Assembly: GCF_002277955.1 (NCBI RefSeq)
Contig: NZ_CP018477.1
Coordinates: forward strand, 3,431,206 to 3,495,205
Direction: 5' to 3'
DNA: 64,000 nucleotides
Source: Thermogutta terrifontis
GTDB lineage: Bacteria; Planctomycetota; Planctomycetia; Pirellulales; Thermoguttaceae
Below are positions 1-7,359 of the stretch, piece after piece. The number at the start of each line of letters is the position of its first letter. The first letter of the stretch is position 1. The notes beneath the pieces are model-generated. The model was not told the DNA's origin and made no database searches. It saw only the letters and a program-made list of their open reading frames with translations. The position numbers and the translations under genes are program-made.

Positions 1-1778
1 TGGAAGCTGAGGTTTTCTCTCGCCCCGAGGTCCTCTCTGCCATTGCGACCTCCTATGTGGCGGTGAAAGTGAATTTCGATCAAAACCCGGTCCTTGCGCG
101 ACAGCTCAACGTGGAGTCGATCCCCACCGATGTGATCATCACCCCACAGGGCGAGATCATCGCGAAGTCCGTGGGCGGGGTGTCCGCTCCTCGGTATGTC
201 GAACGACTCAATGAAGTCGCCAGCCAATGGCAACAGCGACAGGCTCTGGTCGCGCGAATGGCTGGTCCACCCCCTGGAAGTTTTGGACCGAGCAATCAGC
301 TCAACGGCCCCGACGCAACCCTTCCTGTGCGACCTCCCATAGCCGGTCCAGCGCCTGCCTGGTCTCCTGCCGCTAGGGTGACCGCCCCGGGAATGCCCGA
401 ATCGGTGGGCCCGCAGCCGGGAGCGGAGAACCGCATGCCCCTTGCCCCCGGATACAATCCGACACTGGCCGCCCAAGCTCCCTCGAACTTCACCCAGCAG
501 CCTCCAATGGTCGCAAATCCATCGCCGCAAGTTGCCCCGCCGGCTCCGTCGCCCACGATAGATACCAGCCAGGCTTGGATGACTCAAAATTCGTCAGGTC
601 CTGGCTCACCCTGGCCTGCCTCGACGCCGGTTGGCGAGATGAATGCTCCTGCGTTAAACGGGGGTTCCGTGAATCCGTATTTGCCATCCAACACACCTTA
701 CTCACCGACAACAGGGGCTCCGTCCTACGCTGCCCAATCGCCGGTTCCAACCGCACCAGGTGCTCTCGCACCGTCTGAGGCTCTCAGACCTAATTCCCCC
801 GCTTTGAACAGTTTCGCGGGATCGAATGGTGGTCCCGGCTCCACGGCTCCACCCTCAGCGAATCCCCCAGCCGCCACGCCAGAAACTTTTCTCGCTGCCC
901 GCCCATCCTCAGGAAATGAAGGCCGTCAAACGGACATTGGATCTACCGGTTCACCGTCTTCACCGGTTGCCATTCCGCCGGGCAATCCACCGCTCGCGCT
1001 GGATGGATATTGTCCGGTCAGCCTTACGGACAAACACCGCTGGGTCCTCGGTAACCGTCGCTGGGGCGCACGACATGAAGGTCGAACCTACCTCTTTGCC
1101 GGCCCCGAGGAGCAGCAGAAGTTCCTTGCCAATCCCGATCGCTACGCGCCGGTCCTTTCCGGCTACGACGTGGTGAAACTTGTCGAGGGCACACAACTGG
1201 TGGAAGGTCGTCGTGAACACGGCGCGTGGTTCGGCGGCCGAGTTTACCTGTTCAGCGACGAAGAGTCTTTCCAGAAATTCAGTGCCGACCCCTACCGCTA
1301 TATCAATGCACTCCCCCAGGCGGTGGCACGACTTTCCCAGAAGGCGGGAACTGCACCCGCGGGCAACAGTTTTCTCCCGTCGGCTGCGCCGAAATCGTTT
1401 GGCCAGTCGCCGCTCAGTTTCGGCAACCAACTGGCTCCCGCCACGGAGTCACCGCAAACTGAGAACCGACAAGGTATCGCCCCCGCCGTGGGCTCCACGA
1501 GCAACACGGGACCAGCGCCCGGCGCATCGCTGCCCCCATCGCAAGTCTCGCCCAATAGCTATTCCCAAATACCGGGTGCAGGATTGCCGGCCGCGACCTC
1601 GGCCCAGCCCGGCCCCCAAATCCAGGTCGGCCTTCCAGACAGGGTGATGAATAACCTCCCTAGTCGCGTGGTGGGACCGACAACTCAGCCCTATCCCCCT
1701 ATCGCGACCCGACCTACTACGGAGTCTCAAACACCCGGCTTTGGTGCACCGCATTACGGCATGCCAGGGCGGTACTGA
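1..1778 (+). CDS. Thioredoxin-fold protein with two C-terminal YHS-like domains (5' end outside window)
   Basis: The frame is open from the first base, so the start lies upstream; a GTG at 57 is an internal codon. The first ~60 visible residues are the second half of a thioredoxin fold: a V-x-F-D strand, then SIPTDVII holding the cis-proline, then a TPQGEII turn. The CxxC half, if present, is outside the window. A Pro/Ala/Gly/Ser-rich linker of about 230 residues follows. Two tandem YHS-like repeats then occupy roughly residues 315-410 counted from base 57; each has DGYxPV/SGYDVV, G-x-R-x-Y-LF and F-x-x-(N/D)P-x-R-Y. Another low-complexity tail ends the protein. YHS-type domains are associated with metal binding, so a periplasmic redox or metal-handling role is plausible but inferred. 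No operon partner is visible. Confidence 0.75.
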   Translation, partial: EAEVFSRPEVLSAIATSYVAVKVNFDQNPVLARQLNVESIPTDVIITPQGEIIAKSVGGVSAPRYVERLNEVASQWQQRQALVARMAGPPPGSFGPSNQLNGPDATLPVRPPIAGPAPAWSPAARVTAPGMPESVGPQPGAENRMPLAPGYNPTLAAQAPSNFTQQPPMVANPSPQVAPPAPSPTIDTSQAWMTQNSSGPGSPWPASTPVGEMNAPALNGGSVNPYLPSNTPYSPTTGAPSYAAQSPVPTAPGALAPSEALRPNSPALNSFAGSNGGPGSTAPPSANPPAATPETFLAARPSSGNEGRQTDIGSTGSPSSPVAIPPGNPPLALDGYCPVSLTDKHRWVLGNRRWGARHEGRTYLFAGPEEQQKFLANPDRYAPVLSGYDVVKLVEGTQLVEGRREHGAWFGGRVYLFSDEESFQKFSADPYRYINALPQAVARLSQKAGTAPAGNSFLPSAAPKSFGQSPLSFGNQLAPATESPQTENRQGIAPAVGSTSNTGPAPGASLPPSQVSPNSYSQIPGAGLPAATSAQPGPQIQVGLPDRVMNNLPSRVVGPTTQPYPPIATRPTTESQTPGFGAPHYGMPGRY

Positions 1779-2133
1779 GCTCGCGAGCCCTCTCCTCCCG
1801 GCCGATGCAAACCTTCTGAAGTTGTAGAGACAATTCACGAACTGCCCCGAGCAAACTGATCCTGACCGGTAAAAGGGATTATCCCACAGTGAAATGCGGA
1901 GATGACGCGCAGGTCCCACGCGTTGAACCTCACTTGCGTCCAAGGCCTTGTCGAACGGTGCGCCCCTTTCGGCGGCCGGACAAACACGGGATAAGTCGGA
2001 CGGAGCCTCGGCTTGCCTCCTGCCCAAGTGAACGCTAAAAATGAATTAGACTCGCTCAATAGGGGAGAGAATGTCCATAGACGCACGGACGACGCGAGAG
2101 ACCCATCGATTTTGATTCGTCGAAACTAGGCAC
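1779..2133. other. Intergenic, 355 bp
   Basis: No convincing gene. Bases 1824-1848 are a degenerate half of the GTAGGGGCAATTCATGAATT palindrome family found elsewhere in the window. The remainder shows no promoter or terminator that I can defend. Confidence 0.5.
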
Positions 2134-2204
2134 TACCCGGTGGTGTAACGGTAACACAAGGGACTTTGGCTCCCTAATTCCAGGTTCGAATCCTGGCCGG
2201 GTAG
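2134..2204 (+). tRNA. tRNA-Gln (TTG)
   Basis: Cloverleaf is visible by eye. Acceptor TACCCGG (2134-2140) pairs with CCGGGTA (2197-2203). The anticodon stem AGGGA/TCCCT encloses loop CTTTGGC with anticodon TTG at 2166-2168. The T stem CCAGG/CCTGG encloses TTCGAAT. No CCA is encoded. It reads CAA codons. The GatCAB genes in this window would be needed if this tRNA is charged indirectly. Confidence 0.95.
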
Positions 2205-2702
2205 CTGACTATTGGGGGCAGAGTCGCACGGGGAGCGCTTGCAGTCAGCACAGCCGAGTCGAATTGGCGGGCAAATCCTTCTGCGTCTTGCAGCTTGTTT
2301 TTAATCTTTCCTCTGCGTCCGAGCGTGGTCGTTTCCCCTCGCCGCTCGTTTAACTCGGCGATTTGAAAAAGCCCAGCCAGTCAAGGCGAGCCGGCTACAG
2401 CGCCAACGGCGAATCTAATCATTTTTCTGGAATCGCCTAACGACAAGCCGCGCATGCCATCTTGACGAGGCTTTTTTGGCAATCGTCACCAAGTCGCTGG
2501 GGAACTGGCCTGTCAGTAGCACTCGAGCACTGCATGGCCCCACCGACCCGATCAACGACCCGGCACGCCGTTGAAATCCCAGCCGCCCCCAAGAGGACAA
2601 TGGCGCAGGCCCAGAAACCGCCGGTCGGTCAGCACAAAAAGCGCGTCAGAAAATCGCCACCACAGATTGCAATATAGAGAAGATCGAATCACAAGGCCTG
2701 TC
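2205..2702. other. Intergenic, about 500 bp
   Basis: No reading frame here has recognisable content and no terminator hairpin with a T-run was found after tRNA-Gln. It is the left shoulder of the accessory pocket. Confidence 0.4.
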
Positions 2703-2761
2703 CCATTGCACCGTTGTGCAACTCGGTACATGTCGTAACTTATGATGACAACATCACCTAA
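2703..2761. repeat. 59-bp imperfect direct repeat, copy 1
   Basis: Aligns without gaps to 3879-3937 at 42 of 59 positions. The strongest shared blocks are TGCAAC, GTCGTAACTTAT and ACAACAT. The two copies enclose the Rhs remnant. Its nature is unknown. Confidence 0.55.
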
Positions 2762-2812
2762 TACCACAACGCAGGATTGTGAGAGCGGCCCAGCAACTTG
2801 TGTCCATAGCAC

Positions 2813-3712
2813 TCACGTCAGCACAACAAGCGGTGAGTGCATTGTGGCGTCTGGGTAATTCTGCGCTGTAGTATTAAAATGCGCGAAACTGTTCAACTGG
2901 GAAGGGGTGCTAGCACAAATGGTCACTTCCTTGCCAACGTTGCGATTGGGACAGCTAATGTCACAGATTTGGGCGACGAGATCTGCCTCGGCCTTTAGCC
3001 GCATAGAGTCGTACAAGCCAATGGCTCCAAGTAATAGCAGCACACCACGCCAATTCTTCAACTGAATGTTGTACTTTCGCTGGATACGCTGACACGCTAA
3101 GCCAGCGGGATCCACGAGGGTCGTCACGGTTTGGAACACATACCGATACAAATCCCCGTCACCTCCGGCGAAGCCGATCGGGTCTTCGCTCAGCCAGCGG
3201 CCGACGCGGGCATCGTACCAGCGGTTGAGGTTGTTTTGCAGTTGGGTGTCACTATCGATCGGTCTACCCGTGACTAATAATCGACTGTTACTGACAAATA
3301 ATGATCAGTTCTTAAAGAAGAAAACATTCCCTGTCGCCGCGTTGGTCTCCGACGTTACCTGGCCGAAGGCATCGTAGATGAGGTGGTTGACCACGGTGGT
3401 CGCCCCCTTGCCTCCGCCGAATCGGGGTTGTCCAGCCTTGGGTCCACGCTGCCAAGCGTTTGTGGGCCGAAGCTGACAATATCCCGGATTGTGCCTAGCG
3501 GAAATGTCCCGAACGGTATTCAGTTGGTCCGTCCAGTGTGCCGTTAACGCGTTTACGTGATCCGTCAGCGTCCACTGTACCGTTTCGTTACTGACGTTGT
3601 CAACATTTTCCTCGGTGCCGGAGAGAGCGTGGCCGAGCCGCTGGGTGAGAGGCGGAATCCACCGCTGGGCCCCGTAAACACAGCCGTCCGGACGTGCCAC
3701 TTCCTTTCGCAT
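2813..3712 (-). pseudogene. Decayed Rhs/YD-repeat protein, C-terminal part
   Basis: Reading the minus strand, the hallmark Rhs core is clear: WTLTDH, LNTVRD, VVNHLIYDAFGQVTSE, GRPIDSD, NNLNRWYDARVGRWLSEDP, IGFAGGDGDLYRYV and DPAGLA. The frame carries a TGA inside an extra 42-nt stretch between FFF and TGRP. Further in-frame extra segments interrupt WTLTDH...LNTVRD (about 11 codons) and the stretch before VVNHLIYDAFG (about 25 codons), judged against the usual core. After DPAGLA comes a variable tip of about 100 residues with one hydrophobic stretch near WRGVLLLLGAIG. No large N-terminal YD-repeat body exists upstream, so this is an orphan tail, not a working Rhs toxin. The reference to the usual core is from memory of Rhs proteins. 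Confidence 0.75.
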
Positions 3713-3731
3713 CGGCGAACTTCCACCTTAA

Positions 3732-3858
3732 AGGTGGCGAAATGTGCAACCAAAGAGTAGGCGGCTATTTAAAGGGTGGCAGAAAATGCGGCACAGCAGG
3801 TTGCCGTACCGTGTGACAAGATAGTGAAACCCGCACACAGGGTGGCAAGATAGTGAAA
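3732..3858 (+). repeat. Four iteron-like repeats (GGTGGCAAGATAGTGAAA type)
   Basis: Copies begin near 3732, 3774, 3811 and 3840. The last two share ACAAGATAGTGAAA/GCAAGATAGTGAAA; the first two are diverged (GGTGGCGAAATG, GGTGGCAGAAAATG). Spacing is 30-42 bp. Multiple short repeats like these occur at some transposon ends, notably IS21-type elements, but no transposase is present, so an IS remnant is only a suggestion. Confidence 0.45.
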
Positions 3859-3878
3859 AGTGAATCGCAAGCCCTATT

Positions 3879-3937
3879 CAATTGCGATGTTATGCAACCC
3901 CGTGCGAGTCGTAACTTATTGCTACAACATAACTTAG
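3879..3937. repeat. 59-bp imperfect direct repeat, copy 2
   Basis: Partner of 2703-2761 (42/59 identical). Its right end runs directly into the duplicated tRNA-Ser fragment that starts at 3936. It contains GTTATG and CATAAC in inverted orientation. Confidence 0.55.
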
Positions 3938-3995
3938 CGGAGGGCACGGGACTCGAACCCGCAACCCCTTTCGGGGCACCACATCTCCAGTGTGG
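3936..3995 (-). repeat. Duplicated 3' part of tRNA-Ser(GGA), distal attachment-site-like repeat
   Basis: Sixty bases identical to 5283-5342. In tRNA sense the copy runs from the 5' anticodon stem (CCACA) through variable arm and T arm to two bases past the discriminator. The 5' half (acceptor 5' strand, D arm) is absent, so it is not a functional tRNA. This is the form a displaced attB fragment takes after integration into a tRNA 3' end. Confidence 0.85.
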
Positions 3996-4120
3996 TGAAT
4001 CTTGGGCCTAAATTGGCGAATCGACCTGATGCCCACGGCTGGGGCACGATGAATGATTGGTTGCGGCCGCCCATGATGTGACCTCAAAGTGGTCCTGGCC
4101 AGGGAAAAAGCAAAGGTGCT

Positions 4121-4150
4121 GTTGACACGTGTCAACTCCGGACATAGGAT
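4121..4150 (+). promoter_or_regulatory. Sigma-70-like promoter overlapped by perfect 16-bp palindrome
   Basis: GTTGACACGTGTCAAC at 4121-4136 is a perfect palindrome and contains a consensus -35 box (TTGACA, 4122-4127). A 17-nt spacer leads to TAGGAT (4145-4150). Transcription would begin about 4157, only a few bases before the ATG at 4161, so the first transcript is nearly leaderless. An operator embedded in the -35 box suggests autoregulation by the HTH protein encoded downstream (inference). Confidence 0.75.
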
Positions 4151-4160
4151 TGCTTGGGTG

Positions 4161-4391
4161 ATGAGGCCCCACCACCCCAATAAACATATCGAAAAGGCCA
4201 TCCAGTACGCGGAATCCTGTGGCTGGCGCTGTGAGAAGCGATCAGGCCACGCTTGGGGTGTCCTGTTATGTCCCCATGAGGGACGATCCGGTTGTCGGAT
4301 CTGGATTTGGAGTACTCCACGGGTTCCGGAGAATCACGCGCGCCAGATTTGTCGGGAGGTAGATTTATGTCCGCACCAAAAAAGGGATTGA
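4161..4391 (+). CDS. Small HicA-like protein, candidate toxin
   Basis: 76 aa from ATG 4161. This start is preferred over an in-frame GTG at 4089 because it lies just downstream of the promoter and at the beginning of the recognisable domain. The pattern resembles a HicA/double-stranded-RNA-binding-like fold: a helix around KAIQYAESCGWR, then KRSGHAWG with a Gly-His pair where HicA proteins carry a catalytic His in a GSH context, then a strand RIWIWSTP and a final helix ENHARQICREV. HicA toxins are ribosome-independent mRNA interferases; whether this protein cleaves RNA is inference. Its end overlaps the HTH gene by 25 nt, a layout typical of toxin-antitoxin pairs with the toxin first. It could also be an uncharacterised RNA-binding protein. 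Confidence 0.6.
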   Translation: MRPHHPNKHIEKAIQYAESCGWRCEKRSGHAWGVLLCPHEGRSGCRIWIWSTPRVPENHARQICREVDLCPHQKRD

Positions 4392-4951
4392 GGCGGCGAA
4401 AAGACCCGCAGTTTGAATTTTCCGTTCTATTGGAGCCGTTAGCTGACGAAGATTTAGATACACTGGCCGAGCGCCTTTACACGGCCGGTTGCGATGACGC
4501 CACTCTGGCAGTTCGGAATGGCTGGCCTGTGCTGACGTTTTGCCGGAAGAGCGATTCTCTGGAAAGTGCCGTTTTGAGTGCGCTCGGGCAGTTGCGATCG
4601 ATGGGCCTGAAACCCCTGCGTGTCGATCACTGTGATCTGGTGACTCAAGCAGAAATTGCCCGTCGGATAGGACGCAGCCGGCAAATTGTGAGTCAGTACA
4701 TCAAGGGCCAGCGGGGGCCGGGAGGCTTTCCACCTCCAGCATGTGATTTCGGCAATTGCGGTGGTTTGCTTTGGTATTGGTGTGAAGTGGCAAATTGGCT
4801 GCATGAGCACAATCTTTTGCCGGAGGAGAAACGAGAAGAGGCACTGTTCCTAGATGCCGTCAACATGAAGCTCCACGCGAAGTGGCTGGAGAAAGCCCAG
4901 CCGGAACTGGTCAATCGCATCGAGTTGCAGTTACAGCGTGCCAAGCCGTGA
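4367..4951 (+). CDS. HTH protein, candidate antitoxin and autorepressor
   Basis: 194 aa from ATG 4367, chosen because GGGAGGT sits 7 bases upstream; a longer in-frame form from 4292 would lie almost wholly inside the upstream gene. Residues ~8-90 form a small alpha/beta domain (FEFSVLLEPL..., CDDATLAVRNGWPVLTF, ESAVLSALGQLRSMGL) that could neutralise the partner. Residues ~90-115 are a helix-turn-helix (VTQAEIARRIGRSRQIVSQYIKG) followed by a GPGGFPPP turn and a WYWCEVANWL helix. I recall similar two-gene pairs in other bacteria annotated as hypothetical plus HTH protein, but cannot verify this here. It probably binds the palindrome at 4121-4136 (inference). It is translationally coupled to the upstream small gene. 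Confidence 0.65.
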   Translation: MSAPKKGLRRRKDPQFEFSVLLEPLADEDLDTLAERLYTAGCDDATLAVRNGWPVLTFCRKSDSLESAVLSALGQLRSMGLKPLRVDHCDLVTQAEIARRIGRSRQIVSQYIKGQRGPGGFPPPACDFGNCGGLLWYWCEVANWLHEHNLLPEEKREEALFLDAVNMKLHAKWLEKAQPELVNRIELQLQRAKP

Positions 4952-4976
4952 CAAGCCAAGCCATACGACCCCCGTC

Positions 4977-5156
4977 TTATCTCTTCTTTTCTTCCGGCGG
5001 GTCGCCTTTATCCTCCAGCCCGTGTGCTTTTTGGTATCGCTGGATCTCAGCCACATGGCGGACTAACTCGAGCATGCGCTCTCGGGGGATACCCTCGAAG
5101 CCCTGTTCTTGCCCCTTGCGGTCGTTCTCTTGGGGCTGTTTCTTTTCTTCTGACAT
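4977..5156 (-). CDS. 59-aa highly charged small protein
   Basis: ATG at 5156 (minus) to TAA at 4977. The protein begins MSEEKKQPQE, has a central amphipathic helix (ERMLELVRHVAEIQRY) and ends in PPEEKKR. It is about 45% Glu/Lys/Arg/Asp, with no Cys or Trp. It converges on the HTH gene with a 25-bp gap and is the only gene on the tRNA-proximal side of the unit. No strong Shine-Dalgarno is seen upstream. I do not recognise a family. The even helix pattern and polar ends argue against chance, but a 60-codon frame alone is weak evidence. Confidence 0.5.
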   Translation of the reverse strand: MSEEKKQPQENDRKGQEQGFEGIPRERMLELVRHVAEIQRYQKAHGLEDKGDPPEEKKR

Positions 5157-5284
5157 GATTCACCACACGGCATGGCAACAGAAGCATCGCGGTAAGTGTT
5201 ACATGCCCCGCACTAAACACGACACCGCTTAAATAGGCCGCTGTCCAGACGGAGCAGTTGCCTTCAGACCGGGCACCTGCCAAG

Positions 5285-5367
5285 CGGAGGGCACGGGACT
5301 CGAACCCGCAACCCCTTTCGGGGCACCACATCTCCAGTGTGGCTGCTCACCAATTCGCATACCCTCC
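5285..5367 (-). tRNA. tRNA-Ser (GGA)
   Basis: In tRNA sense, acceptor GGAGGGT pairs with GCCCTCC. Anticodon stem CCACA/TGTGG encloses CTGGAGA with anticodon GGA (complement at 5333-5335). A class II variable arm CCCC-GAAA-GGGG and T arm CGGG-TTCGAGT-CCCG follow. The 3' 60 bases are duplicated at 3936-3995. The gene itself is complete, as expected when an integrating element restores its target. Confidence 0.95.
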
Positions 5368-5529
5368 GAACGTCGGGGCGAGCGCTTCCCGACTCGCCAT
5401 TTAATATTATACGTTTGCCGCATTTCTCCGCGAAGACCACCCGTGAATTACCTGGGTAGAGGGCTGTAACGGGGACCAGGCGGCGGAATCGGTGGAGGGC
5501 TGTGCCGAAGGCTTGCGTCCGCAAGGCAC

Positions 5530-7359
5530 TCATGGCCAGCGGAGCTCCACAATCGTCCACAGATCCACCGCCGGTACGTTCAATTCCACATGCTCGGCAT
5601 TCGCACGAACCTCAACGCTACCGGACTGCTCGGAGAAGCTGCGGACCGTTCCCAACTGAGAGTTCGCCGGCGGGCCCGGCAGAATAGCTCTGTCGAGGGT
5701 GATGACGACGTTCTGGACTGGTGTCACCGCATCGCGGGCAGGGTCGTACTGGCGGTTGACCAGATGAACCGCAAGCCGCTTCTCCCGCAAATGGCGGCGA
5801 CCAGTGACAAAGAGCTGTTTCTCGGGGCTTAGGCGGATCCAGCGATCGGCCAGCGCCACCGCGTCCTGGGGCGATTTCCACCGCACGAGCTTTTTCTGAA
5901 CAGAAGGGCTTGACAGAACCTGCTCCAGGTCTGCCGACGGGGCCAGATTCTGAGGAATGACAATCGCTGCATACTGGGCCAAGTCGAATTCACGGAGGTT
6001 GTAGCCCGGCAACCAGTCGTCGCCCTGAACGACGATCGTAAAAGGCACATTGAGTTCGGCGAGAGCCGTACAGATCGGCTCAATCTGCCCCTTCCCTTGT
6101 CGCTGGGAGTGGCTGTCGTAAACAACGGCGACTTTGGCGATGGACTCAAAGTCGTCAAGAATTTCGGCATTGGAACGGGCAAACCGATAGAGGGGGGCAT
6201 ATTCTTCCACCGGTCCAGAATACCAGTGGGTCCCTTTTTCCCGGGTGTAACACCACTGGCGGTGGGGCGCCATAAAGTTGTGGCCGAAGGCATACGAAAG
6301 GGCGATCCACGTGCGGACCAACCCGGGAAGGTTGTTGGCGGCCACATCGGCCCAGTCACCGCCGCTGGCCGTGGACGTAACGGGTCGGTCGAGGCCATCG
6401 GCAAGTTTGTACACGTAGATCGGATGAAGCGGCACCTGACGCTTCCCCGCCTGGTGGTCCACTTCACAGCAGAAGTAGTCCACGTAGGGGGTAATTGCAA
6501 GGTTTATGGGACCCACCAGGCTGGAATTGACGGCAAGGGGCATATGGGAGCCTTTCCATTCGTTAGCCTTCTCGCGGAATTCCGCCACAAACTGCGTGGC
6601 GGATTTGACCTGAAAATCCAGAACTTCGGTAGCCAGCGGGAGTTGGGCCCGTTGTGTGTGGTACTTCTCCGGGGTAATGCCCTGCTCGATCAAATACTGG
6701 TGGTAGTCGAATTTGCTGAGGTCGCCCAGCTTGAGTTCCTCTAACCGCTCTTGCGAGAGCTTGCGCTTGAGATACTCACGAAAGCCCGACATGCAACTGG
6801 GGCAAAAACACGCGTCCAACCAGGTGACGGCACCGGCTGTGCCTGTGTAATCATCGATATGAAGCGCATCTGCCCCGGAAGCAATCACTTGCCGCAGTCG
6901 GGAATAGAGGTATTCCCGATAAAGGGGACTGTTAGTGCAGAACCACCACGCGGGCTGTTCTTTATGTTTGTGATCCCACAGCCAGGGGACGATGAATGGC
7001 TCTCCTGCGAAATTTCGGCAGGTGGCTTCCATGAACTGGGGAGTGAAGTCAATCATCCGGGCAAATTCCGTTCGGAACCCGATGCTTACCGCGAAGAGAC
7101 GCACCCCACGCTGGTGAGCCAGCCGGATGCGATCGGGAGATTGACTGCCTGCCCAGCCCAGGGCGGTACATCCGTAGGGCTCGTACATGTCTGGATTGTC
7201 GTACATAAAAACGACGTCAGAATGCTTGATCGCTCGGACCGGTGAGTGCCTTCCCTCGGCCAGCGTGGAAGCAGTCAGACTGGTTTCGCCGAAAGCCTGC
7301 GAAGACCGAAGTACACTGATCGCCACAACTGACAAGACAAGCCAAATTCGCCGATTCAT
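5530..7359 (-). CDS. Secreted putative glycoside-hydrolase-like (TIM-barrel) protein
   Basis: 609 aa from ATG 7359, chosen because AGGGGGCC lies just upstream and the signal peptide (MNRRIWLVLSVVAISVL...) then begins immediately. After the signal the protein reads like a GH42/GH-like barrel: VVFMYDNPDMYEPYG, GVRLFAVSIGF, GADALHIDDYTGT (acidic pair after a strand), CFCPSCMSGFREYLK, then VDYFCCEVD and TASGGDWAD. A later region (KVAVVYDSHS, LAQYAAIVIPQNL) resembles the amidotransferase-like trimerisation domain of such enzymes, and the C-terminus is a beta domain (ENV-like strands). Likely periplasmic or extracellular carbohydrate hydrolase. Substrate and catalytic acids are not assignable by eye. 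It stands alone, divergent from the next gene. Confidence 0.6.
   Translation of the reverse strand: MNRRIWLVLSVVAISVLRSSQAFGETSLTASTLAEGRHSPVRAIKHSDVVFMYDNPDMYEPYGCTALGWAGSQSPDRIRLAHQRGVRLFAVSIGFRTEFARMIDFTPQFMEATCRNFAGEPFIVPWLWDHKHKEQPAWWFCTNSPLYREYLYSRLRQVIASGADALHIDDYTGTAGAVTWLDACFCPSCMSGFREYLKRKLSQERLEELKLGDLSKFDYHQYLIEQGITPEKYHTQRAQLPLATEVLDFQVKSATQFVAEFREKANEWKGSHMPLAVNSSLVGPINLAITPYVDYFCCEVDHQAGKRQVPLHPIYVYKLADGLDRPVTSTASGGDWADVAANNLPGLVRTWIALSYAFGHNFMAPHRQWCYTREKGTHWYSGPVEEYAPLYRFARSNAEILDDFESIAKVAVVYDSHSQRQGKGQIEPICTALAELNVPFTIVVQGDDWLPGYNLREFDLAQYAAIVIPQNLAPSADLEQVLSSPSVQKKLVRWKSPQDAVALADRWIRLSPEKQLFVTGRRHLREKRLAVHLVNRQYDPARDAVTPVQNVVITLDRAILPGPPANSQLGTVRSFSEQSGSVEVRANAEHVELNVPAVDLWTIVELRWP

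Larger units (their letters stand above)
3936..5342. mobile_element. Integrase-less 1.35-kb unit bounded by 60-bp tRNA-Ser direct repeats
   Basis: Perfect 60-bp direct repeats (3936-3995 and 5283-5342) bracket about 1.3 kb; one repeat plus interior is 1,347 bp. The right repeat lies inside the intact tRNA-Ser(GGA). The left one is an orphan 3' fragment beyond the tRNA 3' end, the geometry expected of tyrosine-recombinase integration. The interior holds a promoter with a perfect palindrome, a HicA-like small gene, an overlapping HTH gene and a convergent 59-aa gene. No integrase or excisionase is present. It is either a cut-down remnant whose cargo was retained or a very small element moved by a recombinase encoded elsewhere; the sequence cannot decide. 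Confidence 0.7.

Noticed and set aside
2703-3937. Integron attC pair
   Set aside because: GTTATGC and ACATAAC are present but in the order opposite to attC sites (which run RYYYAAC ... GTTRRRY), and no integron integrase or cassette array is seen.
3936-3995. Second functional tRNA-Ser
   Set aside because: Only the 3' 60 bases are present; the D arm and 5' acceptor strand are missing.
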